This document shows positions 18,190-26,275 of a stretch of 64,000 nt of DNA, piece by piece. This DNA comes from Mesorhizobium sp. WSM3860. GTDB lineage: Bacteria; Pseudomonadota; Alphaproteobacteria; Rhizobiales; Rhizobiaceae. A program made the position numbers and the translations under genes. The stretch lies in assembly GCF_002294995.1 (NCBI RefSeq), contig NZ_NSGF01000023.1:18227-82226 (forward strand), in the 5' to 3' direction. Position 1 is the stretch's first letter; each line of letters begins with the position of its first letter. The notes beneath the pieces were generated by a model. It ran no database searches. It worked only from the letters and a program-made list of their open reading frames with translations, and had not been told where the DNA came from.

Positions 18190-18633
18190 TCAGGGCACCA
18201 GTAGCCGTCTCGCTCCAGTTCCCTCTCTGGCCAGTCGGTCCTCGTTGTTCCGAAGCGGGCATTTGTCGATCGACATGCAACCGCAGCCGATGCAGTCGGT
18301 CAGGCCGTCGCGCAGCTTCTTCAATTGGGCGATCTTATGATCGAGGCCGTCGCGCCAAGCCGTTGAAAGCTGATTCCAATCCTCGCGCGTCGGCGTGCGG
18401 CCCTCGGGCAGGGATTGGAATGCCGCGGCGATTTCGGCGAGTGAGATGCCGACCTCCTGGGCGACGCCGATGATCGCCACCCGTCGCAGCACGTCGCGGC
18501 CGTAGCGCCGTTGGTTGCCCGCGGTGCGATGGCTGCGGATCAGCCCGCGCGCTTCGTAAAAATGGAGCGCCGAGACCGCGACGCCACTGCGCATCGCCAC
18601 TTGGCCGACCGTCAATTCCTTCACCGGAGCCAT
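18190..18633 (-). CDS. soxR: Redox-sensitive MerR-family activator SoxR
   Basis: A 147-residue regulator that senses redox-cycling compounds through a [2Fe-2S] cluster. The MerR helix-turn-helix is ELTVGQVAMRSGVAVSALHF (residues 6-25), followed by a dimerisation helix. The cluster ligands CIGCGCMSIDKC lie at residues 114, 117, 119 and 125, the exact CX2CXCX5C SoxR pattern. A SoxR-box-like sequence sits 19 bases upstream of its start, suggesting autoregulation. No soxS is present; in non-enteric bacteria SoxR usually controls transporters and oxidoreductases directly. Confidence 0.95.
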   Translation of the reverse strand: MAPVKELTVGQVAMRSGVAVSALHFYEARGLIRSHRTAGNQRRYGRDVLRRVAIIGVAQEVGISLAEIAAAFQSLPEGRTPTREDWNQLSTAWRDGLDHKIAQLKKLRDGLTDCIGCGCMSIDKCPLRNNEDRLAREGTGARRLLVP

Positions 18634-18651
18634 CTCGCACTTTCCGCTTGA

Positions 18652-18669
18652 CCTCAAGTTAGGTTGAGC
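18652..18669 (-). promoter_or_regulatory. Candidate SoxR box
   Basis: CCTCAAGTTAGGTTGAGC matches the palindromic enteric SoxR box CCTCAAGTTAACTTGAGG at 15 of 18 positions. It lies 19 bases upstream of the soxR start, where an autoregulatory operator would be expected. Confidence 0.65.
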
Positions 18670-18781
18670 TTGTAGCGAGGAAACCCTGACAAGGCAAACT
18701 GAGGAGAAGGCGATGTGCGCCTGGGTGAGACTGACGCCGCAAGTGGGAGGCGTTCGCGACAACGAGCCAGGCTTGAGCACC

Positions 18782-19240
18782 CTATCCGAGCTGGCGGACC
18801 GCTTCGCCCGCGACCATCGCGACGGACAGCGCGACATTGATGCTGCGGGCGCCCGGCCGCATCGGAATGGTCAGTCGCGCATCCGCCGCCTGATGAACCT
18901 CTTCCGGCACGCCGGCGGATTCGCGGCCGAACAGAAGGACGTCGCCGGCGGCGAAGGCAAACTCCGTGTAAGCGGTCGCGGCCTTGGTGGTGAGCAGCAC
19001 AAGTCGGCGCGAATTCGTTCGGCGCCATTCCTCGAAGGCGTGCCAGTCGGCATGGCGGGAAAGCGCCGCCATTTCGAGATAGTCCATGCCGGCCCGTTTC
19101 AGCGCCCGATCGGAGAGCGGGAAACCGGCCGGCTCGATGATGTCGACGCCAAGATCAAGGCAGGCGGCGAAGCGCAGGATCGTCCCGGTATTGCCGGCGA
19201 TATCCGGTTGGTAGAGCGCGATGCGGAGACGGTCGTTCAT
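18782..19240 (-). CDS. trmL: tRNA (cytidine/uridine-34 2'-O)-methyltransferase
   Basis: A small SPOUT methyltransferase (152 residues) that 2'-O-methylates the wobble base of tRNA-Leu isoacceptors with SAM. The family signatures are ALYQPDIAGNTGTILRFA (residues 8-25), LLFGRESAGVP (about 101-111) and the knot-forming IPMRPGARSINVALSVA (about 125-141). It is full length for TrmL. It lies in the hemF-to-petABC neighbourhood, pointing away from the ABC exporter array. Confidence 0.95.
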   Translation of the reverse strand: MNDRLRIALYQPDIAGNTGTILRFAACLDLGVDIIEPAGFPLSDRALKRAGMDYLEMAALSRHADWHAFEEWRRTNSRRLVLLTTKAATAYTEFAFAAGDVLLFGRESAGVPEEVHQAADARLTIPMRPGARSINVALSVAMVAGEAVRQLG

Positions 19241-19380
19241 TTCCGCATCCTTCTAATAAGTGGCAGAACGGCCACAGGCGGCTCCAGCTTTTGGCGATTT
19301 CTAGACTGGCGGGTGGCCATTTTCTGCGAAGTCGAGTATATGCCCATCATCGTCAACCCGAACCGAAGGAGGGGGACCAC

Positions 19381-19476
19381 ATGAAGACCATGCATTTTTT
19401 CCAGCTCCTCTCCGGGCAGCTCCTCTCCGGGGCTCACGTATGCCCAAGGGCGGTTTCGGTACGACGATTCTTCTGA
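19381..19476 (+). CDS. Possible 31-residue small protein with an internal duplication
   Basis: A very short frame, MKTMHFFQLLSGQLLSGAHV and so on, preceded by a strong AAGGAGG site with seven to nine bases of spacing. A perfect 15-base tandem duplication (19402-19431) encodes QLLSG twice. No homologue is recognised. The ribosome site is better than chance, but the frame is so short that it could equally be a leader or noncoding. It lies upstream of two more small frames and the ABC exporters. Confidence 0.3.
   Translation: MKTMHFFQLLSGQLLSGAHVCPRAVSVRRFF
19402..19431. repeat. 15-bp tandem duplication
   Basis: CAGCTCCTCTCCGGG occurs twice with no gap and no mismatch, inside the tiny frame at 19381-19476. 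Confidence 0.85.
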
Positions 19477-19750
19477 CACTTTAAGACCTGATCGCACCGA
19501 TTCCCGCCGAACCCAGTTTTCGGCCTTCGAAGGAATCTTGCGATGTTTCTCAAACTGGCAAAGGGGCGCCGTGCCCCACCTCAACGTGTCGACACCGACG
19601 CTGGTCGTCGTGTCGGGACCGACGCTTGTCGTCGTGTCGGGACTGGCGCTTGCCGTCATGTCCTGACCGCGTTGCGTCCCTCCGGCCCGAATGCCGGAGG
19701 TCGGGCTCGCATCACCCTTTTTAACGCATTTGCACATGGAGGACGGACCG
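19477..19750. other. Repeat-bearing region with a doubtful small frame
   Basis: This stretch separates the 19381 mini-ORF from the 19751 gene. A frame starting at the ATG at 19543 and ending at 19767 has GAAGGA upstream and would encode 74 residues, with an 8-residue repeat (VDTDAGRR, VGTDACRR, VGTGACRH) read through a 24-bp tandem repeat. A minus-strand frame across 19237-19800 is also open. Neither resembles a known family, so I leave the region unassigned. Confidence 0.4.
19586..19657. repeat. 24-bp tandem repeat, three units
   Basis: Three consecutive 24-base units of the form GTGTCGGGACCGACGCTTGT plus CGTC, with a few substitutions in the first and third, followed by a partial fourth. 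The period is a multiple of three, so an 8-residue peptide repeat results in any open frame. Confidence 0.8.
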
Positions 19751-20188
19751 ATGTTCGATCCCTTTAAAATACCGGGTTCAAGAAGCTTGCATGAGCGCAA
19801 GGTGGCGACCTGGGCCCTGCTGATCGGCGAGACTTACTCGTCGGCGGTGCACGCCGAGACGCGCCGGCGTCCGCATCGCGGCATGCTGCCGGACGTCGAC
19901 TTCTCGCGCGCCGTGCCCGACCCGGGCCGACCCTCGCTGGTGCGCCGGATCATCCGCATGGTCCGGCCGGGTAAAACCAGGGCTGGCGACAGCTTGTCGT
20001 CAGGATCCTCTGGCAAGCCTGTCGGCGAAAGGCCCGCGACACCCTATATTGCGCGAAGCAGGGCCGGCGATACGGACAATTCCGTATCGCCGGCCCGCGG
20101 CGCCGTGCGGCCGAAAAGGCCTTACCAATCGATCCCGCGCCGCGTGAGCGCACAGCCGTCGAGTGCCTTGAATGTTCCGCTGGTTTGA
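19751..20188 (+). CDS. Hypothetical protein upstream of ABC exporters
   Basis: A 145-residue frame starting MFDPFKIPGSRSLHERKV with GGAGG about ten bases upstream. The first 75 residues look coding (KVATWALLIGETYSSAVH, LVRRIIRMVRPG); the rest is Ser/Pro/Arg-rich and may be disordered. It overlaps the start of the first ABC exporter by 17 bases, which is unusual, so the true end or reality of the C-terminal part is uncertain. No family is recognised and there is no membrane segment. Confidence 0.45.
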   Translation: MFDPFKIPGSRSLHERKVATWALLIGETYSSAVHAETRRRPHRGMLPDVDFSRAVPDPGRPSLVRRIIRMVRPGKTRAGDSLSSGSSGKPVGERPATPYIARSRAGDTDNSVSPARGAVRPKRPYQSIPRRVSAQPSSALNVPLV

Positions 20189-22052
20189 AAAGAGGCTCGA
20201 TCCGTTTCCCGCCGCGGAGCCGGTCGAGCCGCCGAAGACGCTGGTCGCCTTCTGCGTGCATTATACGCGCGGGGCCTGGCCCTATATCCTCGTCGATGCC
20301 GTGCTGGTGGCAGCGATAGCCCTTGCCGAAGCGTGGATGTTCGGTTTCATGGGCCGCATCGTCGACTGGCTGTCGGCGCAGAATCGCGAAACCTTCCTTG
20401 CGACGGAGAGCTGGAAACTCGCCGGCATGGCTTTCATCGTGCTGTTCGCGCTGCCCGGCACGGTATGGCTGCATTCGCTGCTCAACCAGCAGACGCTGAT
20501 GGGCAACTATCCCATGCGCATCCGCTGGCAGGTGCATCGCTACCTGCTCAAGCAGTCGATGGCCTTCTACCAGGACGAGTTTGCCGGCCGTATCGCCACC
20601 AAGCTGATGCAGACCGCTCTTGCCGTGCGCGAATGCGTCATCAAGCTGATCGATGTCCTAAACTATGTCGTGGTCTACTTCCTCAGCATGCTGTTCATCG
20701 TCGGCTCGGCAGACTTGCGACTGGCGGTGCCCTTGGGTGTATGGCTGGTCGGCTATATCGGGCTCTTGCGCTTTTTCATCCCGAAGCTCGGCAAGGTCGG
20801 CGAGGAGCAGGCCAATGCGCGCTCGACCATGACCGGCCGCGTCGTCGACAGCTACACCAATATCCAGACGGTGAAGCTGTTTTCGCATGCCCGCCGCGAG
20901 GCAACTTTCGCCAAGGAGGGCATGGCGAGCTTCCTCGATACCGTCTACCGCTCGATGCGGCTGGTGACGCAGTTATACGGGATGCTCTACATCCTGAATT
21001 CGCTGCTTCTGTTTTCCGTGACGGTGATCTCGCTGTGGCTTTGGCTGGGCCAGGCGGTGACGATCGGCGCAGTCGCCGTGGTTATCGGCCTGGTGCTCAG
21101 GATGTGGGGCATGTCGCAGTGGATCATGTGGGAGATGTCGAGCCTGTTCGAAAATATCGGCACGGTGCAAGACGGCATCCAGTCGATCTCGCTGCCGCGC
21201 CTGGTCGAGGACCGCCCGGGCGCCAGCGACATCGCCGTCAGCCAGGGCGAGATCCGTTTCGAGGAGATTCGCTTCCACTACGGCAAGCAGAAGGGCGTCA
21301 TCGAGAACCTGTCGCTCACTGTGAAACCCGGCGAAAAGGTCGGCATCGTCGGCCGCTCCGGCGCCGGCAAGTCGACACTGGTCAACCTGTTGTTGCGCTT
21401 TTACGACCTGGAAAGCGGCAGGATACTCATCGATGGCCAGGAGATCGCCGGGGTAACGCAGGATTCGTTGCGCGCGCAGATCGGCATGGTGACGCAGGAT
21501 ACCTCGCTGCTGCACCGGTCGGTGCGGGAGAATATCCTCTACGGGCGGCCTGACGCGACCGACGAGATGCTGATCGAGGCGGCCCGGCGCGCGGAGGCGC
21601 TCGATTTCATCGGCGCGCTTTCGGACCATAACGGCCGCAAGGCATTCGATGCCCATGTCGGCGACCGCGGCGTCAAATTGTCCGGCGGCCAGCGGCAGCG
21701 CATCGCCATTGCCCGCGTTATGCTGAAGGACGCACCGATCCTCATCCTCGACGAGGCGACGTCGGCGCTCGATTCGGAAGCCGAGGCGGCGATCCAGGAG
21801 AACCTCTACAAGCTGATGCAAGGCAAGACCGTGATCGCCATCGCGCATCGGCTGTCGACCATCGCGGCGATGGACAGGCTCGTCGTCATGGACAAGGGGC
21901 GCATCATCGAGGAGGGCTCGCACGAAGAGCTTGTCGCCAAGGGCGGCCTTTATGCCCAGCTCTGGCAGCGCCAGTCGGGTGGCTTCCTGCTCGATGATGC
22001 GCCGGCTGAGTCCGATGCCAAAGGCCCTCAATCCGAGATGGCGGCGGAGTAA
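20172..22052 (+). CDS. ABC exporter, fused permease/ATP-binding half-transporter (first of three)
   Basis: A 626-residue half-transporter, full length for a type IV (ABCB-like) exporter. Six membrane helices occupy roughly residues 30-320. The nucleotide-binding domain has Walker A GRSGAGKSTL (about 393), Q-loop TQDTSLLHRSVREN, signature LSGGQRQR (about 502), Walker B ILILDEATSALD with its catalytic Glu, and the H-loop IAHRLST. All ATPase residues are intact, so it can work as a homodimer or pair with a neighbour. The substrate is not evident. It begins MFRWFEKRLDPF, an N-terminus echoed in the next two genes, showing they are tandem paralogues. Confidence 0.92.
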   Translation: MFRWFEKRLDPFPAAEPVEPPKTLVAFCVHYTRGAWPYILVDAVLVAAIALAEAWMFGFMGRIVDWLSAQNRETFLATESWKLAGMAFIVLFALPGTVWLHSLLNQQTLMGNYPMRIRWQVHRYLLKQSMAFYQDEFAGRIATKLMQTALAVRECVIKLIDVLNYVVVYFLSMLFIVGSADLRLAVPLGVWLVGYIGLLRFFIPKLGKVGEEQANARSTMTGRVVDSYTNIQTVKLFSHARREATFAKEGMASFLDTVYRSMRLVTQLYGMLYILNSLLLFSVTVISLWLWLGQAVTIGAVAVVIGLVLRMWGMSQWIMWEMSSLFENIGTVQDGIQSISLPRLVEDRPGASDIAVSQGEIRFEEIRFHYGKQKGVIENLSLTVKPGEKVGIVGRSGAGKSTLVNLLLRFYDLESGRILIDGQEIAGVTQDSLRAQIGMVTQDTSLLHRSVRENILYGRPDATDEMLIEAARRAEALDFIGALSDHNGRKAFDAHVGDRGVKLSGGQRQRIAIARVMLKDAPILILDEATSALDSEAEAAIQENLYKLMQGKTVIAIAHRLSTIAAMDRLVVMDKGRIIEEGSHEELVAKGGLYAQLWQRQSGGFLLDDAPAESDAKGPQSEMAAE

Positions 22053-22181
22053 CGCGATCGCGATTGGCATCAAGGTTACGGCAATTGCGGGGAATCGATC
22101 CGGGGCGTAACCACGACCTGTCAGAGGCCTGCCGGCGACCAAATCGGGTGCCGGCGGGTTTCCGGCGTCTATGAGAGAAAA

Positions 22182-24074
22182 ATGTTCGACCGCATCTTCA
22201 CCTGGTTCGAAAGCCATTATTCGCCGGTGGCGCTGGCCGAAGACAGGCAGCCGCCAATGGGACTTTGGCGGTTCTACTGGTATTTCATAAGGCAGTTTCG
22301 CGCCGCCTATTGGCTGCGCATGATCATCGTTGCCGTCGCGGCAATAGTCGACGCGATGCTGCCGATTTTCGTCGGCCTGATCGTGGGCCTGCTCTCCAAC
22401 ACCAGGCCGGGCGATTTCTTCGCCGCGCATGGGCCGCTGCTCGTCATGATGGCGATCGTCGTGCTGCTGCGTCCGCTGTCGATGGTCATCGACGCGCTCA
22501 TCCGCAACCACGCCATCGCGCCGAACCTCATCGACCTCATCCGCTGGCAAAGCCATTGGCATGTCGTGCGCCAGGACTGGTCATTCTTCCAGAACGACTT
22601 CGCCGGCCGCATCGGAACAAAGGTCATGCAAAGCGGCGACTCGGTGGAGATGAGCGTCAATCTTACCGTCGATGCCGTCTGGTACGCGCTGGTCTTCGTT
22701 GCCGTCGCCATCGTTGTGCTGGCGCGGCTCGACCCGCTTCTTCTGGCTGTGGTGGCGGTCTGGCTGGTGTTCTATTGCCTGATCTTCTGGTTTGCGATGC
22801 CGAGGATCACCCAGCGCTCGTCCCAACTGTCGGAGCGGTGGTCGCAGGTGAGCGGCCGCATGGTCGACAGCTACACGAACATCCTGACGCTGAAGACGTT
22901 CTCGACCGGCGAGCACGAAGACAAATATGTCTCGCAAGCCGTCGTCGAGCACGCCGACACGTTTTACCAGCTGATGCGCGTTTTCACACTGATGTGGTCG
23001 GCCCTGTTCGTCCTCAACGCGGCGCTGCTCATCGCCATAAGCTGGCTGGCGCTGGCCGGCTGGAACGCCGGCGCCATGACCACGGCGGCCGTGGCGACGG
23101 CGATACCGTTCGCGCTGCAGATCGCCAACATCTCCGGCAGGATCCTCGATGTCGGCGCAAACGTCTTCCGGCAGATCGGCGTCGCCAGCAATTCGATGAC
23201 GACGATCGCGCGCCCCATCACCATGCAGGACCAGTCGGACGCGCCGGCCCTCGTGGTCAAAGCCGGCGGCATCGAGTTCGACCAGGTGAACTTCAACTAT
23301 TGGCGCAAGGACGGCAAAGGCGGCGTTATCGACAATCTGTCGCTGAAGATCGCGCCGGGCGAGCGGGTCGGCCTGATCGGCCGTTCCGGGGCCGGCAAGT
23401 CGACGCTGGTCAATCTCGTGCTGCGGCTGTTCGACGTGCAGGACGGCAAGGTGCTGATCGACGGACAGGATATCCGCAACGTCTCGCAGGAAAGCGTTCG
23501 CGCGGCGATCGGCTTCGTCAATCAGGATACGTCGCTCTTGCATCGATCCGTTCGCGAGAACCTCAAGTATGGACGCCAGTCCGCCAGCGACGAGGCGATG
23601 TTCAGCGCCGCCAAGGCCGCACAGATCGACGATGTGATCGCGGGGCTGACAGATCCGCATGGGCAAAGCGGCTATGAGGCGCTTGTCGGCGAGCGCGGCG
23701 TGAAGCTGTCCGGCGGCCAGCGGCAACGCATCGCCATTGCCCGCGTTATGCTGAAGGACGCGCCGATCCTCATTCTCGACGAGGCTACGTCTGCGCTCGA
23801 TTCGGAGGTGGAGGCCGCCATCCAGGAGAACCTCTACAAGCTCATGCAGGGCAAGACGGTCATCGCCATCGCCCACCGCCTGTCGACCATCGCGGCGATG
23901 GATCGGCTCGTCGTCATGGACAAGGGCCGCATCGTCGAGGACGGCTCGCATGAGGCGTTGATCGCCAAGGGCGGGCTCTATGCCCAGCTCTGGCGGCGCC
24001 AGTCGGGCGGCTTTCTGCTCGAGGAAAAACAGGCGGCCGAAGATCTGCCGACGAAAGGTGAAGCCGCGGAATGA
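22182..24074 (+). CDS. ABC exporter, fused permease/ATP-binding half-transporter (second of three)
   Basis: A 630-residue paralogue of the preceding gene, starting MFDRIFTWFESHYSPV. The membrane domain spans roughly residues 30-325. Walker A GRSGAGKSTL (about 402), LSGGQRQR, ILILDEATSALD and IAHRLST are complete. The last 130 residues are nearly identical to those of the first exporter, while the membrane domains differ clearly, suggesting different substrates or a heteromeric partner. A 129-base gap precedes it. Its stop overlaps the third gene by four bases, so genes two and three are translationally coupled. Confidence 0.92.
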   Translation: MFDRIFTWFESHYSPVALAEDRQPPMGLWRFYWYFIRQFRAAYWLRMIIVAVAAIVDAMLPIFVGLIVGLLSNTRPGDFFAAHGPLLVMMAIVVLLRPLSMVIDALIRNHAIAPNLIDLIRWQSHWHVVRQDWSFFQNDFAGRIGTKVMQSGDSVEMSVNLTVDAVWYALVFVAVAIVVLARLDPLLLAVVAVWLVFYCLIFWFAMPRITQRSSQLSERWSQVSGRMVDSYTNILTLKTFSTGEHEDKYVSQAVVEHADTFYQLMRVFTLMWSALFVLNAALLIAISWLALAGWNAGAMTTAAVATAIPFALQIANISGRILDVGANVFRQIGVASNSMTTIARPITMQDQSDAPALVVKAGGIEFDQVNFNYWRKDGKGGVIDNLSLKIAPGERVGLIGRSGAGKSTLVNLVLRLFDVQDGKVLIDGQDIRNVSQESVRAAIGFVNQDTSLLHRSVRENLKYGRQSASDEAMFSAAKAAQIDDVIAGLTDPHGQSGYEALVGERGVKLSGGQRQRIAIARVMLKDAPILILDEATSALDSEVEAAIQENLYKLMQGKTVIAIAHRLSTIAAMDRLVVMDKGRIVEDGSHEALIAKGGLYAQLWRRQSGGFLLEEKQAAEDLPTKGEAAE

Positions 24075-25954
24075 TGCAGGCCGTCTATCGCTGGTTCGAA
24101 AGCTGGGTCTACCCGTTCCGCGAGCCAGCGAATCTTCGGCCACCTGCCAGCGTTGGCGGCTTCCTCTGGCACTATGTCGGGCAAGCGAAGCTCGCCTTCT
24201 TCGCCATGCTGATCATCGGCGGCATCGCGCCGCTGGTCGAGGCTGGGCTGTTCTATTTCGTCGGACGGCTGGTCGATATCCTCGACCAGCTTCCCGGCGA
24301 ACGCAGCTGGCACGCGCTGTGGGCCGCCGCCGGGCCAGAGCTGCTGTTCATGGGCGCGGTGGTGCTGATCATCCGCACGCTGGTGGTCGGCCTTTCGGCG
24401 CTGGTCGACGAGCAGACGATCACGCCGGGCTTTTACAGCCTCGTGCGCTGGCAGGCGCACCGGCACGTCTCGCGCCAGTCCTACGCTTTCTTCCAAAACG
24501 ATTTCGCCGGGCGCATCGCCACCAAGGTCTGGCAGGCGGGGCAGGCCACCGGCGATCTCATGGAAAGTTTCATCGAGGTCGTCTGGTTCATGATCGTCTA
24601 CACGGTGACGACGCTGGCACTGGTCGCCGGCCTCGACCTCAGGCTGGCGGTGTTGGTGGTGATCTGGATCGTTGCTTTCGGCTGGCTGGCCAGGCTCTAT
24701 TTGCCGGCGATCCGCAAGCATGCCGAGGCAACCGCCGAGGCCGGCTCGATGATCACCGGCCGCATCGTCGATTCCTATTCCAATGTGCAGACGCTGAAGC
24801 TGTTCGCGGCCGACGGCGACGACCGCTACATCCGCAGCGGCTTCGACATCTATCTCGATGCGCTGCGGCCCTTCACCCGCCGCCTGACCGGCGTGCGCAT
24901 GGCGCTGACGACGCTTTCCGGCGTCATGATCACGACGATCGCCGCCTTTGCCGTCTATCTCTGGGTGGAAGGCTCGATCACCGTCGGTGCCGTCGCCTTC
25001 ACGCTCTCGCTGGTGCTGAGGCTCAACATGCTGTTGGGACGGGTGATGATGCAGCTCAACGGCATCCTCAGGAACCTCGGCGTGCTGGAGAATTCCAAGG
25101 CGCTGATCTCGCAGCCGCTCGGCCTGACCGACGCTCCGGACGCCAGGCAGCTGGTGGTGGCCGGTGGCCGCATCGACCTCAAGAACGTCACCTTTCACTA
25201 CGGCAAGGGGGCAGGGGTCCTCGACGGCATCGACCTCGTCGTGCGTCCGGGCGAGAAGGTCGGGCTGGTCGGGCCGTCCGGCGCCGGCAAGACGACGCTG
25301 GCCAATCTCATTCTGCGCCTCTACGACCTCGAGGGCGGCAGGATCCTGATCGACGGCCAAGATATCGCCGGGGTTACGCAGAATTCGCTGCGCGCGAATA
25401 TCGGCGTGGTCAGCCAGGACACGGCGCTGTTCCACCGCTCGCTGCGCGACAACATCAAGCTCGGCATGGCGGACGCTACCGACGCTCAGGTGATCGCCGC
25501 GGCGCGCAGAGCCGAGGCGCATGACTTCATCATGGGGCTGCGCGACAATCGCGAGCGCCTTGGCTACGAAGCCTATGTCGGCGAGCGCGGCGTCAAGCTC
25601 TCCGGCGGCCAGCGCCAGCGCGTGGCGATCGCCCGCCTCTTCCTCAAGGATGCGCCGATCCTCATCCTTGACGAGGCGACCTCGGCACTCGATTCCGACA
25701 TCGAGGCGGCGATCCAGGAAAACCTGGCAAGGCTGATGGAGAACAAGACCGTCATCGCCATCGCCCACCGGCTTTCCACCATCGCAGCGCTCGACCGGCT
25801 GGTCGTGCTCGACGGCGGCCGCATCGTCGAACAAGGCACGCATGACGAGCTGGTGGCGCTGGACGGTCTTTATGCGCGGCTCTGGAAACGGCAGTCCGGC
25901 GGCTTCCTGTTCAATGAGGAAAGCGTGCTGGAAGAGACGCGCCCGGCGGAGTAG
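24071..25954 (+). CDS. ABC exporter, fused permease/ATP-binding half-transporter (third of three)
   Basis: A 627-residue half-exporter starting MMQAVYRWFESWVYPF. Membrane helices lie within about residues 35-325. Walker A is GPSGAGKTTL (about 403), the Q-loop SQDTALFHRSLRDN, the signature LSGGQRQR (about 510) and Walker B ILILDEATSALD; all catalytic residues are present. It is the most diverged of the three. Coupling by ATGA to gene two suggests these two may form a heterodimer, with the first as a homodimer; that is inference. Substrate unknown. Confidence 0.92.
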   Translation: MMQAVYRWFESWVYPFREPANLRPPASVGGFLWHYVGQAKLAFFAMLIIGGIAPLVEAGLFYFVGRLVDILDQLPGERSWHALWAAAGPELLFMGAVVLIIRTLVVGLSALVDEQTITPGFYSLVRWQAHRHVSRQSYAFFQNDFAGRIATKVWQAGQATGDLMESFIEVVWFMIVYTVTTLALVAGLDLRLAVLVVIWIVAFGWLARLYLPAIRKHAEATAEAGSMITGRIVDSYSNVQTLKLFAADGDDRYIRSGFDIYLDALRPFTRRLTGVRMALTTLSGVMITTIAAFAVYLWVEGSITVGAVAFTLSLVLRLNMLLGRVMMQLNGILRNLGVLENSKALISQPLGLTDAPDARQLVVAGGRIDLKNVTFHYGKGAGVLDGIDLVVRPGEKVGLVGPSGAGKTTLANLILRLYDLEGGRILIDGQDIAGVTQNSLRANIGVVSQDTALFHRSLRDNIKLGMADATDAQVIAAARRAEAHDFIMGLRDNRERLGYEAYVGERGVKLSGGQRQRVAIARLFLKDAPILILDEATSALDSDIEAAIQENLARLMENKTVIAIAHRLSTIAALDRLVVLDGGRIVEQGTHDELVALDGLYARLWKRQSGGFLFNEESVLEETRPAE

Positions 25955-25963
25955 AACGCAGCC

Positions 25964-26275
25964 ATGTCGGTCAGAATGCCCAGCAATTTCGGACGGTCAG
26001 GCGCGCAGGAGAGCGCTCTCGATCTGCTCGGCCACGAAATACTCGCCGAAAAGGCCGCCGCCCTCGGTCGCGCCGGCCAGCGCGTCGAAGAGACCTTGAC
26101 GAAGCTGCGCGAAAATGGGGAAGGCGGTAATCGCAACCGGCTGCTGAAAGAAGCGGCAGAAGCCGTCCACGCCTATTTCATCCAGCGCGAACTCTGCGGG
26201 CCGCGCAAGCACGAGGCCGTGATCCGCGAATACGACATCCCGCGCGCGGTGCTGGTCAGGCTCGGCGCCAGCTAG
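25964..26275 (+). CDS. Small conserved rhizobial protein (DUF6665-like)
   Basis: A 103-residue soluble, alpha-helical protein (ESALDLLGHEILAEKAAALG, RLLKEAAEAVHAYFIQRELC). It begins nine bases after the third exporter and ends four bases into the convergent hydrolase stop. From memory the wording matches a Rhizobiales-restricted domain of unknown function (DUF6665); I cannot verify this here. Helical hairpin with PRKHEAVIREYDIP near the end. Function unknown; it may be in the exporter operon. Confidence 0.75.
   Translation: MSVRMPSNFGRSGAQESALDLLGHEILAEKAAALGRAGQRVEETLTKLRENGEGGNRNRLLKEAAEAVHAYFIQRELCGPRKHEAVIREYDIPRAVLVRLGAS

Noticed and set aside
19237..19800. A 187-residue minus-strand frame
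   Set aside because: No family resemblance, no ribosome site, and its first half lies antisense to better-supported small frames and repeats.
23978..25843. A 621-residue minus-strand open frame over the third ABC exporter
   Set aside because: The plus-strand gene has a complete exporter and ATPase. The opposite frame is rich in Asp, His and Arg with no domain.
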